In this document: in pieces, positions 1 to 10,945 of the stretch
Layout: every line of letters starts with the position of its first letter
Position numbering within the stretch: position 1 is the stretch's first letter
Assembly (NCBI RefSeq): GCF_030719215.1
Contig: NZ_CP120983.1
Span: 6,324,001 to 6,388,000, forward strand
DNA length: 64,000 nt
DNA from: Streptomyces sp. Alt3
GTDB taxonomy: Bacteria; Actinomycetota; Actinomycetes; Streptomycetales; Streptomycetaceae
Reading direction: 5' to 3'
Program-made: the position numbers and the translations under genes
The notes under the pieces: model-generated
The model's database searches: none
What the model was told of the DNA's origin: nothing
Seen by the model: the letters and a program-made list of their open reading frames with translations, nothing else

Positions 1-730
1 CCCGGTCTCCGAGGGTGACGGCGACCCGGCCGACATGTCGGCTCAGCTCGGCCGCGGCGTCCGCGGGATCCGGCAGGCCGGTCAGCTCCCGGGCCTCGTC
101 CGCGTTCGGCAGCAGCAGATCGATTCCCTCGACCAGATCGAGGAACGCCGCGGCTCCCAGCTCGGCGAGGAATCCGGCCGAAGCGGGGTCCACACTGGCC
201 GGGACCCCCCGCCGCCCGGCCTCCCGCAGCGCGAGTACCGCCGTCGCCCGGCTCGTCGGCCCGAAGAGGAGATAGCCGGACAGATGGAGCCGGGCCGCAC
301 CGTCGAGCAGCGAAGGCGCCCAGTCGCCGGGGGAGAGGCGCAGGACCGCCCCGCTGTCGGTGAGGAAGGTGCGCTCGGCCGACGAGTCGACCAGGGCCAC
401 CACCGTGCCGGTCGGGACGTCCTCGTCCACGCGCAGCAGCGCGCCCACCCCCGCCCGCCGCAGCGCCTCCCGGTGCCAGGCCGCGGACTCCGCCCCGGCC
501 CGGGCGAGCAGCCGGACGTCCCGGCACCCCGAACGCACCGCCCAGCAGGCGACATTGGCGCCCGCGCCACCCGGCAGCGTGGTGATCCGCGCAGGTGTGT
601 CCGTGCCGTGGCGCGGCGCCGACGCATGACGTACGAGCACATCGGTGACCACCTCCCCGACCACCAGCAGACCGCCCCCGGCCACTGCGGGCCGACCGCC
701 CTCGGTCGCCGCGCCGCCGGCCGTGCTCAC
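1..730 (-). CDS. PfkB-family kinase, probable pseudouridine kinase (partial)
   Basis: This is a ribokinase-family sugar/nucleoside kinase, read from GTG at 730 and running off the left edge after about 243 codons. The N-terminal half shows the PfkB signature: a Gly-Gly-Ala-Gly-Ala-Asn-Val-Ala stretch near residue 45, then the family's alternating strands and helices. The C-terminal part with the GAGD anion hole and catalytic Asp lies outside the window. Its start overlaps the stop of the pseudouridine-5'-phosphate glycosidase by four bases (GTGA), so the two are translationally coupled. Because of that neighbour, pseudouridine kinase (PsuK) is the likely role: phosphorylating pseudouridine for the glycosidase. 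The specificity is inferred from context only. Confidence 0.8.
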   Translation of the reverse strand, partial: MSTAGGAATEGGRPAVAGGGLLVVGEVVTDVLVRHASAPRHGTDTPARITTLPGGAGANVACWAVRSGCRDVRLLARAGAESAAWHREALRRAGVGALLRVDEDVPTGTVVALVDSSAERTFLTDSGAVLRLSPGDWAPSLLDGAARLHLSGYLLFGPTSRATAVLALREAGRRGVPASVDPASAGFLAELGAAAFLDLVEGIDLLLPNADEARELTGLPDPADAAAELSRHVGRVAVTLGDR

Positions 731-1680
731 CGTGCGGCCGCCGCCACGGCGATCCGCGCGGCAAGCCGCACGTTGCCGCGCACGGCGGCGAGATTGGCCT
801 CCAGGGACGCACCGGCCGTCTCCCGCATCAGATACTCCAGCAGGAACGGGGTGACGGCCTGCCCCGTGATGCCCCGCTCCCGACAGGCGTCCAGCGCCCC
901 GGCGAGCACCCGGTCGTGCACCGCGGGGTCCAACTGCTCTTCCTGAGGCACGGGGTTGGCGACGATCAACGCCGTGGGCGGGCCGCCCAGTTCCTCCCTG
1001 GCCCGCATCACGGCGGCCACCTCCTCGGGGGTTCGGACCGTCCAGTCGACGGGTTCGCCGGAGCTGCTCAGATAGAAGCCGGGGAAGTGTTCCGTGCCGT
1101 AGCCCAGCACAGCCACGCCGAGCGTCTCCAGCCGCTGCAGCGTCGCGGGCACGTCCAGGATCGACTTCACGCCCGCGCACACCACCGTGATCCCCGTCCG
1201 GGCCAGCAACCGGAGGTCCGCCGACTCGTCCTGGGTCCGCGTCCACTCCCGGTGCACGCCGCCGAGGCCCCCGGTCGCGAAGACGCGCAGCCCGGCCCGC
1301 TCCGAGAGGAAGGCGGTCGCGGACACGGTGGTGGCGCCGCTCGCGCCCAGGGCCAGTGCGGGAGCGAGATCGCGGTGGCCCAGCTTGCGTACCCCCGGGT
1401 CCTCGGCGACCCGGGCCAACTGGGAATCTTCCAGGCCTACATGGGCCCGACCGTCCAGCACGGCGACCGTCGCGGGGACAGCGCCGCCCTTCCGTACGAG
1501 TTCCTCCAGCTCCCGGGCGACCTGGAGATTGCGGGGGCGTGGCAGTCCGTGCGCGATGATCGTCGACTCCAGGGCGACGACGGGCCGCTGTTCCTCGACG
1601 GCCTCCCTCACCTCCCCGGAGAGCACGGGGGAGCTGTGGCCGGTTTCCTGCGGCACGGGTGCCGGTGGATTCTGAGGCAT
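727..1680 (-). CDS. psuG: Pseudouridine-5'-phosphate glycosidase
   Basis: The 317-residue protein cleaves pseudouridine 5'-phosphate to uracil and ribose 5-phosphate, a step of modified-nucleoside salvage in the cytoplasm. It opens its conserved core with VVALESTIIAHGLPRP, continues with the GGAVPATVAVLDG segment and carries the STTVSAT-like and GGLGGVHR motifs of the PsuG family; length is as usual for the family. The ATG at 1680 is chosen because homology begins shortly after it and the frame upstream is only the out-of-frame tail of the transporter gene. It is followed by the coupled kinase and preceded, after 68 bases, by the broken MFS gene. Confidence 0.93.
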   Translation of the reverse strand: MPQNPPAPVPQETGHSSPVLSGEVREAVEEQRPVVALESTIIAHGLPRPRNLQVARELEELVRKGGAVPATVAVLDGRAHVGLEDSQLARVAEDPGVRKLGHRDLAPALALGASGATTVSATAFLSERAGLRVFATGGLGGVHREWTRTQDESADLRLLARTGITVVCAGVKSILDVPATLQRLETLGVAVLGYGTEHFPGFYLSSSGEPVDWTVRTPEEVAAVMRAREELGGPPTALIVANPVPQEEQLDPAVHDRVLAGALDACRERGITGQAVTPFLLEYLMRETAGASLEANLAAVRGNVRLAARIAVAAAAR

Positions 1681-1748
1681 GCCCCATCTCTGTCGCGGGG
1701 GCGGAGGCCGCAAACCCCCGGCGGGGGCGGGGCCGTCCGGGAGGCCGG

Positions 1749-3028
1749 TCAGACCTTCGCGGACTCCCCGGCCGTACGTCCCACCGCCCTGCGCAGCGCG
1801 AGCGCCGCCATCGGCAGGAGGAGACAGGCGACGACCGCGTTGAGCCAGCCATAGCCGAGCTGGGAGACGATCACACCGGCCACCGCGCCCCCGATGCCGG
1901 CCGACGCGTTCATCGTGAGGTCGGAGAACCCCTGCGCCGCGGCCCGCGCCGCCTGCGGCACGGAGTCGGTGAGCAGGGCCGATCCGGCGACCAGACCAGC
2001 CGACCAGCCGAGCCCCAGGACGAACAGCCCGGCGGCCGTCCGGGCGTGCCCGCCCCCGGACGTACCGGCCAACAGGGCCGCGCAGCACAGCAGTCCGGCG
2101 GCCAGTCCGATGACGGAGCAGGCCGGCCCGGTCGGCGAGGCGGCCCATGACAGGGGAGAACGCGTACATGCCCGCGATGTGTCCGCTGATGACCAGGCCG
2201 ATCAGCTGGATGTCCGCGCCGTGGTGCCCCAGATGCACGGGGGTCATCACCATGACGGAGACCATCGCGGTGTGGGACACGGCGACGGTCACGAGTGCCA
2301 GCCGCGCCATCGGGGCCGCCCGCACCGCGGCGATGCCCGCCCGCAGCGAGCGGTCCGCCGCGGTCGCCGTGTCATCGGAGGCGAACGCCCTGGCGGTCAG
2401 CAGCGGGTCGGGGCGCAGCAGCACGGCCACCAGGGCCCCGGTGAGCAGGAAGATGACGAAGGCCCAGGCGAACGGGCCCGCGGTCTCGGGCACGACGGTG
2501 CCCCGGAACACCCCGCTCGCCGGGGCGGCGATGTTGGGGCCGAGCACCGAACCGATCGTGGCCGCCCAGATGACGTGGGAGATCGCCCGGCCGCGCCGCT
2601 CCGGCTCCGCGAGGTCGGCCGCCGCGAACCGCGCCTGGAGATTCGCCGACGAACCCGCGCCGAATCCGGCCATGCCGAGCAGCAGCAGGGGGAAGCTGTC
2701 CACGACGGCGGCGGTCACCACGAGGAAGGCTCCGAGCGCCCCGGTCAGATAGGCGAGGACGAGGCCGGGGCGCCCGGCCCCGCGAGGTCATCAGGGCGGC
2801 CAGCGGCAACGACAGCAGCGCGGTGCCCGCCACGGATGCCGTGGGCGCCAGCCCCGACAGTGCCTCGGAACCGCCCACCTCGGCCGCCAGGACCGGGGCG
2901 AGGGCGATACCGACGGCCACCCCCAGGCCGCCGAGTATCTGGCTGCCCATGAGCACGGCCGATGTCCGGCGCCGCAGCGCGGGCAGCTCGGCCGCCGTGA
3001 TCCGGGATGAGGGGGAAGCTGTCGTCAC
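1749..3028 (-). pseudogene. MFS transporter, disrupted by two frameshifts
   Basis: This reads as one major facilitator superfamily protein of about 425 residues only if two single extra bases are removed. Residues from the GTG at 3028 (ITAAELPALRRRTSAVLMGS) are in one frame up to about 2775. The middle, with the GAGSSANLQARFAAADL and VIWAATIGSVLGPNIAAP segments, is in a second frame to about 2125. The last four helices are in a third frame ending at 1749. Each break lies in a run of C and G (near 2773-2776 and 2121-2127), so sequencing error is as likely as true decay. It lies upstream of psuG in the same direction, so a nucleoside transport role is possible but unproven. Confidence 0.8.
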
Positions 3029-3136
3029 CGCCGCAGTGTGCCAGCCCGCACCTCTGCGCGGCACCGGTCCGGCGAGGTGAATCGCGCGCACGGCAGGGGC
3101 CCCGTGCAGTGAGCCAGGGGGCACGCCCTCCCGCCC

Positions 3137-3173
3137 GGGGCAGCCGGTGTTCCGTGTGGGGCAGCCGGTGTTC
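3137..3173. repeat. 16-bp direct repeat at the 3' end of ogt
   Basis: GGGGCAGCCGGTGTTC occurs at 3137-3152 and again at 3158-3173. The second copy reaches into the stop codon of the methyltransferase gene. It looks like a small local duplication; no function can be read from it. Confidence 0.7.
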
Positions 3174-3714
3174 AGAACAGCGGCTGCGGAAGTATCCCCT
3201 CGAGCGCCAGCAGCTGCCGCTTCGTCTCCGGCCCGCCCCCGAACCCGCCGAGCCCTCCGCCGCTCTCCACCACCCGGTGGCACGGAACCACCACCGGCAG
3301 CGGGTTGGAGCCCATGGCCGCCCCAACGGCCTGGGCGGCGCCCGGCAGGCCGGCCAGGGCCGCCAGGTCCCCGTACCCCACGACGGTGCCGTAGGGCACG
3401 CCGGACGCCAGCTCGCGCAGCACCTCGCGGTTGAAACCTGAGCTCAGCGACCAGTCCAGGCGGAGCGAGAACTCCCTCAGCTCCCCTGCGAAGTACGCGG
3501 CGAGCTGTCGCACCGGCTCGGCCAGCAGCGCGGAGTCCGTCTCCACGGGCTCCGCGCCCAGCCGTGTCCGCAACTGCCCGAGCGCCGCGTCCCGGACCGC
3601 CGGCCGGGCGTGGAAGGCCACGGTCACCAGACCCCTGCGGGTCGCGGCGAGCAGGAGCGGTCCGATGCCGCTGGGCACGACGGACCACTCCACGACCTGC
3701 TCGTCACTCTCCAT
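3172..3714 (-). CDS. ogt: Methylated-DNA--protein-cysteine methyltransferase
   Basis: A suicide DNA-repair protein that removes methyl groups from O6-methylguanine onto its own cysteine. The active-site motif PCHRV is near residue 140, preceded by the helix-turn-helix region (FNREVLRELASGVPYGTVVGYGDLA) and followed by the GGFGGGPETKRQLLALEG tail typical of the Ogt class. The ATG at 3714 gives 180 residues; the frame extends ten codons upstream to 3744, but that stretch has no homology. It stands alone ahead of the transporter/psuG genes on the same strand. Confidence 0.93.
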   Translation of the reverse strand: MESDEQVVEWSVVPSGIGPLLLAATRRGLVTVAFHARPAVRDAALGQLRTRLGAEPVETDSALLAEPVRQLAAYFAGELREFSLRLDWSLSSGFNREVLRELASGVPYGTVVGYGDLAALAGLPGAAQAVGAAMGSNPLPVVVPCHRVVESGGGLGGFGGGPETKRQLLALEGILPQPLF

Positions 3715-3763
3715 GCGACCCACGGTACGGCCGGGCACCGACAACGCCGCCCCGTCGGACCGC

Positions 3764-4636
3764 TCAGCGGGTGGCGTCCCGCACGACGTCGGGGTTGTTG
3801 GTGATGATGCCGTCCACGCCGAAGCCGGCCACCTGGGCCGCCTTCGCCGCGTCGTTCACCGTCCAGGTGTTCACCCGCAGCGGCTTGCCATGGGCGCCCT
3901 TCAGCTTCTGGACCGCCGCGACGTAGTCGGCGCCGATCGTGGTGTGCGACGGATTGATCTGGTCCGTGAACGCCGCGTACGACGGCAGATCGGCCACGGC
4001 GGGGGTGCCGAGGAAGCCCGTGACGACGTCCGGGCGCTGGGCGTGGACAGTTTTCACACTCTCTGCACCGAAGCTCTGGATGATCAGCTTGTGCTTGACG
4101 TGGTTGCGGTCGAGCCAGCCCTCCTTGCGCAGGACGCGCAGGGTCTCCTTCTCGATGCCCGGGTAGATCTCCGGGCTCTTGATCTCCAGGAGCAGCTTCT
4201 GGTGGTTGCGCTCCAGCCGGTGCAGGTACTGCGTGAGCGTCGGCACCCGGGCCCCCGCGAATCCCGCGCCGAACCAGCTGCCCGCGTCCAGCTTCGCGAT
4301 CTCCGCCGCCGTGAAGTCCTTGACCGCCCAGGGCGCACGGTCGGGGAAGACCTCCTCCGCGTCGGTGGTCCTGTTCAGGGTGGTGTCGTGCACGACGACC
4401 AGCACGCCGTCCTTGGTGAGCTGCACGTCGTTCTCCACCCACGCGATGCCCAGGTCGTCCGCCGCGTCCACGGCCGCCAGGGTGTTCTCCGGCGCGTAGG
4501 CGGACGCGCCGCGGTGGGCGTAGACGACCGGGCTGTCCTGGGTTCCCGTGGCCTGCGCCTGGGCGGCGGGCAGCAGGAAGCAGGTGCCGAGCAGGGCTGC
4601 TGCTGCACCGGAGGCGGTTGCTGTGCGTACGGACAC
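3764..4636 (-). CDS. Secreted glycerophosphodiester phosphodiesterase
   Basis: The 290-residue protein hydrolyses glycerophosphodiesters to glycerol 3-phosphate and an alcohol outside the cell. An N-terminal signal peptide (Arg-containing start, hydrophobic core, Ala-Gln-Ala cleavage region near residue 25) is followed by the GDPD domain. That domain has AHRGASAYAPENT, the ENDVQLTKDGVLVVVHD metal/catalytic segment and LLEIKSP. The GTG at 4636 is preferred because GAGGAG lies five bases upstream; an in-frame start further up (4690) lacks this. A single GTTCAC lies upstream, but no convincing PhoP tandem box was found. Confidence 0.92.
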   Translation of the reverse strand: MSVRTATASGAAAALLGTCFLLPAAQAQATGTQDSPVVYAHRGASAYAPENTLAAVDAADDLGIAWVENDVQLTKDGVLVVVHDTTLNRTTDAEEVFPDRAPWAVKDFTAAEIAKLDAGSWFGAGFAGARVPTLTQYLHRLERNHQKLLLEIKSPEIYPGIEKETLRVLRKEGWLDRNHVKHKLIIQSFGAESVKTVHAQRPDVVTGFLGTPAVADLPSYAAFTDQINPSHTTIGADYVAAVQKLKGAHGKPLRVNTWTVNDAAKAAQVAGFGVDGIITNNPDVVRDATR

Positions 4637-4850
4637 GTGTACTCCTCGCGTCGAGATGCGGACAGGTCGAGACTCGCATCCGATCCCCAACGGAGGGGAG
4701 GAGGATCATGGCCATGTTGTGAACGGAATGTTGGGTACCGGATCCCCGGGGGGCCCGGAGGCGGATAAAATGCCGCTCTTATGTTTGCTTGCCGGGCCTT
4801 GCCCTTTAGGGTCACCCCGAACCCGGGCACACCGCGAAGGGCGTACCAGC

Positions 4851-5723
4851 ATGCAGGGCACAGTTGACGGATTCACCTACGGTGCCGTGACCCCCGTCAC
4901 GGCGTTCCTCATGGCGTGCCTCGGTGCTGCGCTCGGCCTCCGGTGCACCACGCGGTCCCTGCGAGCGCGAGGTACCTCCAGGGCCGGATGGCTGGCCCTC
5001 GGCGCGACCTCCATCGGTTCCGGCATCTGGACGATGCACTTCATCGCGATGCTGGGCTTCAGCGTCAGGGAGGCACCGGTCAGCTACGACAGGCCCCTCA
5101 CCTACGCCAGCCTCGCCGTGGGCGTCGGGATGGTCGGGATCGGCATCTTCCTCGTCGGCTACCGGGGCGCGACCCGGATGGCACTGGTCACAGGCGGGAC
5201 GATCACCGGTCTCGGGGTCGCCTCGATGCACTACCTCGGCATGGCCGGAATGAACTTCGGGGGAGTGTTCGAGTACGACACGCTCACGGTCTCGCTCTCC
5301 GTCGTCATCGCCGTGGTGGCCGCGACCACCGCGCTGTGGGCGGCGGTCTCGGTCCACGGCTTCCTTCCCAGCCTCGGCGCCAGCGTCGTCATGGGCGTGG
5401 CGGTGAGCGGGATGCACTACACCGGGATGGCCGCGCTCCAGGTACACCTGCACCCCGACGCCGCACCCGCGCCGCCCGGTGAGGCACCCACCTCGCTGCT
5501 CCTGCCGATGATGATCGGGCCGGGCTGCTTCCTGCTGCTCGCCGCGGTGGTCGTGATGATCGACCCCCTGGTGGTGTCCGGTACCCCCGAGGAAGCAGGC
5601 CGGCGGCCGGCTCGGACCCTCCCGCGCGGCGGGCCGGTCACCCCGATCCCCGTCCAGCGCCGCCGCACCCCGCACTACGCGACCACCGCGCGCAAGGGCT
5701 CCCGGCCGCCGCGGAGCCGCTGA
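4851..5723 (+). CDS. MHYT-domain integral membrane sensor
   Basis: A 290-residue membrane protein with about seven hydrophobic helices, containing three MHYT-type motifs (WTMHFIAM, SMHYLGM and GMHYTGM). These are thought to bind copper or another metal and to sense O2, CO or NO at the outer membrane face. No GGDEF, EAL or kinase output domain is attached; the basic C-terminal tail of about 50 residues is cytoplasmic and unstructured in appearance. This stand-alone form is common in Streptomyces. ATG 4851 has a GAAGG at 4836. It is divergent from the phosphodiesterase gene and 39 bases ahead of uvrB. Confidence 0.85.
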   Translation: MQGTVDGFTYGAVTPVTAFLMACLGAALGLRCTTRSLRARGTSRAGWLALGATSIGSGIWTMHFIAMLGFSVREAPVSYDRPLTYASLAVGVGMVGIGIFLVGYRGATRMALVTGGTITGLGVASMHYLGMAGMNFGGVFEYDTLTVSLSVVIAVVAATTALWAAVSVHGFLPSLGASVVMGVAVSGMHYTGMAALQVHLHPDAAPAPPGEAPTSLLLPMMIGPGCFLLLAAVVVMIDPLVVSGTPEEAGRRPARTLPRGGPVTPIPVQRRRTPHYATTARKGSRPPRSR

Positions 5724-5762
5724 TCCCCGGCCGTTGTCAGTGGGGGGTCGTACGGTGGTTGC

Positions 5763-7883
<2,121 letters not shown>

Positions 7884-8014
7884 CCTGTGGGGTTCGCAGT
7901 GTTGCAGGACCGACACAAAAACGGCCCTTCACTCCTTCCTCCCTCATGGGACTGCGTAGGGTGCGGGGAAGCCGCGCACCGACGGGTGCGGGGCAAGCGG
8001 AGAGGGGACAGCGC

Positions 8015-8593
8015 GTGACGGTCAACATGACCAAGGGCCAGGCCATCAGCCTGACGAAGAGCGACGGGGGGACCCTGACCGCGGTACGGATGGGGCTCGG
8101 CTGGCAGGCGGCCCCGCGCCGCGGGCTGTTCGGCTCGCGCACCCGGGAGATCGACCTGGACGCCTCGGCGGTGCTCTTCGCCGACAAGCAGCCCGTGGAC
8201 GTCGTGTTCTTCCGCCACCTGGTCAGCGACGACGGTTCGGTCAAGCACACCGGCGACAACCTGGTCGGCGGCGCCGGCTCCGGTGGCGACGACGAGGCGA
8301 TCCTGGTCGACCTCCAGCGGGTCCCGGTCCACATCGACCAGATCGTCTTCACGGTGAACTCCTTCACCGGCCAGACGTTCCAGGAAGTGCAGAACGCCTT
8401 CTGCCGCATCGTCGACGAGACCAACGGTCAGGAGCTGGCCCGCTACACGCTGGACGGCGGCGGCCAGTACACGGCGCAGATCATGGCGAAGGTGCACCGC
8501 GCGGGCGGTGGCTGGCAGATGACGGCTCTGGGCAACCCGGCCAACGGCCGGACCTTCCAGGACCTGATGCCGGCGATCCTGCCGCACCTGTAG
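8015..8593 (+). CDS. terD: TerD-family stress protein
   Basis: A 192-residue single-domain TerD protein, a calcium-binding fold of the tellurium-resistance/general stress group. The typical ordered motifs are visible: MGLGWQ, DLDASAVLF, VKHTGDNL, the acidic GGDDEAILVDL calcium site and FTVNSFTGQTFQEV. GTG 8015 is chosen over the longer frame (7946) because AGAGGGGA lies just upstream and the family N-terminus (VNMTKGQAISL) follows. It is followed by a hairpin and a larger TerD fusion, then terC. Confidence 0.93.
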   Translation: MTVNMTKGQAISLTKSDGGTLTAVRMGLGWQAAPRRGLFGSRTREIDLDASAVLFADKQPVDVVFFRHLVSDDGSVKHTGDNLVGGAGSGGDDEAILVDLQRVPVHIDQIVFTVNSFTGQTFQEVQNAFCRIVDETNGQELARYTLDGGGQYTAQIMAKVHRAGGGWQMTALGNPANGRTFQDLMPAILPHL

Positions 8594-8633
8594 GCACCGC
8601 ACGGGCAAGTACCGGCCCGACGAACGCGTACGA

Positions 8634-8667
8634 GCAGCTCCCGGAGGCACCCGCCGCCGGGAGCTGC
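8634..8667 (+). terminator. Stem-loop after terD
   Basis: GCAGCTCCCGG (8634-8644) pairs perfectly with CCGGGAGCTGC (8657-8667) around a 12-base loop. There is no T-run, as usual in Streptomyces. It may end the terD message or reduce read-through into the fusion gene. Confidence 0.6.
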
Positions 8668-8725
8668 GGCCATGGCGGGGCACCGCAACGCAGGGCACCA
8701 CAACGAACGTCGAGGGGACAGGGCG

Positions 8726-10678
8726 ATGACGGCCGAGCTGGTCCGGGGGCAGAACCACACGTTGCCCCAGACCCGTCTGGAGATCAGGGTGTCGGCGGGC
8801 TCACCCGTCGTGGCCGGGGCCACGCTCGGGGACGAGCGGGGCACGGTCCGCGGCGCCGGGTGGATCGCCCATCCCGCCTCGCACCGGGTTCCCGGACTGG
8901 AGGTGTCCCGGCAGGCGGCGGCCGACCACCGGCTGGCCGTGGACCTGGACGCCCTGCCCGCCGAGGTGCACCGGGTCACCGTGGTCCTGGCACTGCCCAT
9001 GGGAGCCGGACGGCCGGTCAGCTTCGGCGCTGTCGCCGCGCCCTTCGTCGCCGTCACCGGACTCGACGGCACCGAGATAGCCACGTTCACCCTCACCGGA
9101 CTGGACACCGAGTCGGCCGTGTCCGCCCTGGAGCTGTACCGCCGTCAGGGCGCCTGGAAGGTCCGCGCCGTCGGCCAGGGCTACGCCGCCGGGCTCGCGG
9201 GTCTGTTCGCCGACCAGGGGGTCGCGGAGGCGGTGGAGACCGCCGCCGCCATCCAGGAGGCCGTCGCCTCCGGGCTCGCCCGTTCCGTGACACCGCCGCC
9301 CCGGGCCACCGAGGGTGAGCGGGTGCGCCACCCCGCGGGCCCGGCCGCCGCAGGAGCACAGGCCCCGGCATCGCCGTCCCCCGAGGCGCCTGAGGCACAG
9401 CAGCCCCCTGAGCCGCTGGGCGACCCCACGAGCCCGCGCACGGAGGCTCCCGGCGGCCCCATCGACTACGCGCACCCCCGGCGCCGGACCTCGGCGCCGC
9501 CCCCGCCGCCTCCGACGGCGCCACCTGCGGAGCCCGGGCAGCCCGCGCGGCCCGTCGCCGGTGACGCCACCGGCTGGTCCATGGACGAGCGTCTCTACAA
9601 CCAGATCTGGGGCATGTTCGAGGACCTCGCCCGCGCCGTCGCCGCCTGTCGCAGCGCCGTCGACTTCGCCGAGTCCCGGATGGACCAGGAGCTGGAACGG
9701 ACCCTTTCCGACCCGCGCAACCGCATCGGCGGCGCGGGCGACCGTGCCCGGGAGGCGGCCCGGGCCAAGCGCGACGAACTCGCCGGGCGGGCACGGGAGG
9801 CGCTGGAGCGCGATCTCGCCCAGCTCGCCGCCGAGTCCGCTGTCGTGGAGCCCGCTCTCCCCGCGGCCTACGCGGGCTGGGACAACCCCGTCTGGCACGG
9901 CTACCGCGTCCCGATGGAGATCCCGATGGCCCTGCGCATCGGAGACCTCAATCTGAGCGAGGCCCCCGATCTGCGCATCCCGCTGCTGGTGCGGCTTCCC
10001 CTGGAGCGCGGGATCTGGATCGACAGCGGGCGTACGGCCTCCGAGGTGGCTGCCTCGACGACCGGGGACCAGCTGCGTGGCCTGGCCATGGAGACCGCGG
10101 TCACCCTGGCCGCGCGGCTGCTCGCGGTCTACCCGGCGGACGAGTTCTCCGTGCACGTCATCGACCCGGCCGGTTCCGCCGCGGGACCGCTCTCGCCCCT
10201 TGTCGGATCCGGGGTTCTCGCCGGTCCGCCGGCCGCCGGGGCCGGAGGCGTGGCGTCGGTCCTCGCCCATCTCACCCGGCGCGTCGACCTGGTGCAGATG
10301 GCGATCAGGGCCGGCGCCGCGGACGCGCTGCCCCCGGACCTCGACACGGGGGAGCATCTGCTGATCGTCAACGACTTCCCGCACGGCTTCGACGACAGGG
10401 CCGTCACCCAGCTGCGCTATCTGGCCGACGAGGGCCCCTCGGTCGGGGTGCACCTGCTGATGGTGGCGGACCGCGAGGACGCCCGTGCCTACGGCCCCGT
10501 GCTCGACCCGCTGTGGCGGTCCCTGCTGCGGATCACCCCCGTGGCCGACGATCACCTCGCCGACCCCTGGGTGGGCCACGCGTGGACGTACGAGCCGCTG
10601 AGGACGCCGCAGGGCAGCCGGGTCCTGGAGCAGGTGCTCGCCCTGGTGGCCGAGGCGCGGCGTGGAGGCCGCCGCTGA
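8726..10678 (+). CDS. TerD / FtsK-like fusion protein
   Basis: A 650-residue multidomain protein. Residues 1-170 form a TerD-like domain (ELVRGQNHTLPQTRLEIRVS start, YRRQGAWKVRAVGQGYAAGL end) but without the acidic GDD calcium motif of the neighbouring TerD. Residues about 195-285 are a Pro/Ala-rich linker and about 290-375 are helical and possibly coiled. Residues about 395-645 resemble an FtsK/HerA-type P-loop fold (LRIPLLVRLPLERGIWIDSG then VHVIDPAG and LLIVNDFP). No GxxxxGK(S/T) loop is present, so ATP hydrolysis is doubtful. ATG 8726 has a GAGGGGA site. The N-terminal domain is paralogous to that of the TerD gene at the right edge of the window. Confidence 0.8.
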   Translation: MTAELVRGQNHTLPQTRLEIRVSAGSPVVAGATLGDERGTVRGAGWIAHPASHRVPGLEVSRQAAADHRLAVDLDALPAEVHRVTVVLALPMGAGRPVSFGAVAAPFVAVTGLDGTEIATFTLTGLDTESAVSALELYRRQGAWKVRAVGQGYAAGLAGLFADQGVAEAVETAAAIQEAVASGLARSVTPPPRATEGERVRHPAGPAAAGAQAPASPSPEAPEAQQPPEPLGDPTSPRTEAPGGPIDYAHPRRRTSAPPPPPPTAPPAEPGQPARPVAGDATGWSMDERLYNQIWGMFEDLARAVAACRSAVDFAESRMDQELERTLSDPRNRIGGAGDRAREAARAKRDELAGRAREALERDLAQLAAESAVVEPALPAAYAGWDNPVWHGYRVPMEIPMALRIGDLNLSEAPDLRIPLLVRLPLERGIWIDSGRTASEVAASTTGDQLRGLAMETAVTLAARLLAVYPADEFSVHVIDPAGSAAGPLSPLVGSGVLAGPPAAGAGGVASVLAHLTRRVDLVQMAIRAGAADALPPDLDTGEHLLIVNDFPHGFDDRAVTQLRYLADEGPSVGVHLLMVADREDARAYGPVLDPLWRSLLRITPVADDHLADPWVGHAWTYEPLRTPQGSRVLEQVLALVAEARRGGRR

Positions 10679-10752
10679 GACGGGGTGACAGCGGATCACG
10701 GATCCCGTCCAACTGCTCCGACCTGGCTTTTTGATCATCACTTGGCACGGAC

Positions 10753-10782
10753 TTTACCTTTTCTTGGTGCTTCCTGTACTGT
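10753..10782 (+). promoter_or_regulatory. Probable promoter of the riboswitch-terC unit
   Basis: TTTACC (10753-10758) and TACTGT (10777-10782) are 18 bases apart and resemble vegetative -35 and -10 boxes. They lie in an unusually AT-rich patch. The expected start near 10789 falls just before the first base of the riboswitch P1 helix, which supports the assignment. Confidence 0.5.
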
Positions 10783-10790
10783 CCTTGGTG

Positions 10791-10941
10791 CGGAGGGGAG
10801 TACTCCCGATCGCGGCGTTCCCGTCAGTACGGACTGTGACCGGTCCCGGGGCGTCGGCCCGGCGCGCATCCCGCGCTCCCGGGTGGAAGAGACCTCCGGC
10901 AGCGACGACGCTGATCTATAGCCGTAGCGAACTGCCGGAGG
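10791..10941 (+). promoter_or_regulatory. yybP-ykoY manganese riboswitch ahead of terC
   Basis: The leader has the landmarks of the yybP-ykoY family: GGGGAGTA at 10795-10802 near the 5' end and GAAGAGACCTCCG near the 3' end. The two are brought together by a P1 helix, CGGAGG (10791-10796) with CCTCCG (10893-10898). The 3' strand of P1, CCTCCGGC (10893-10900), can instead pair perfectly with GCCGGAGG (10934-10941), which is the ribosome binding site in front of the GTG at 10946. Metal binding should favour P1 and free the site, giving a translational ON switch. This family is known to sense Mn2+ and to control TerC/MntP-type exporters; the switching model is inferred. Confidence 0.85.
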
Positions 10942-10945
10942 CGCA

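Noticed and set aside
727-2721. A 664-codon open frame that would be an MFS-PsuG fusion protein
   Set aside because: The middle third (about 2120 to 1680) has no homology and poor codon bias; it arises only because the frameshifted transporter frame happens to be open into psuG. The last transporter helices are in another frame.
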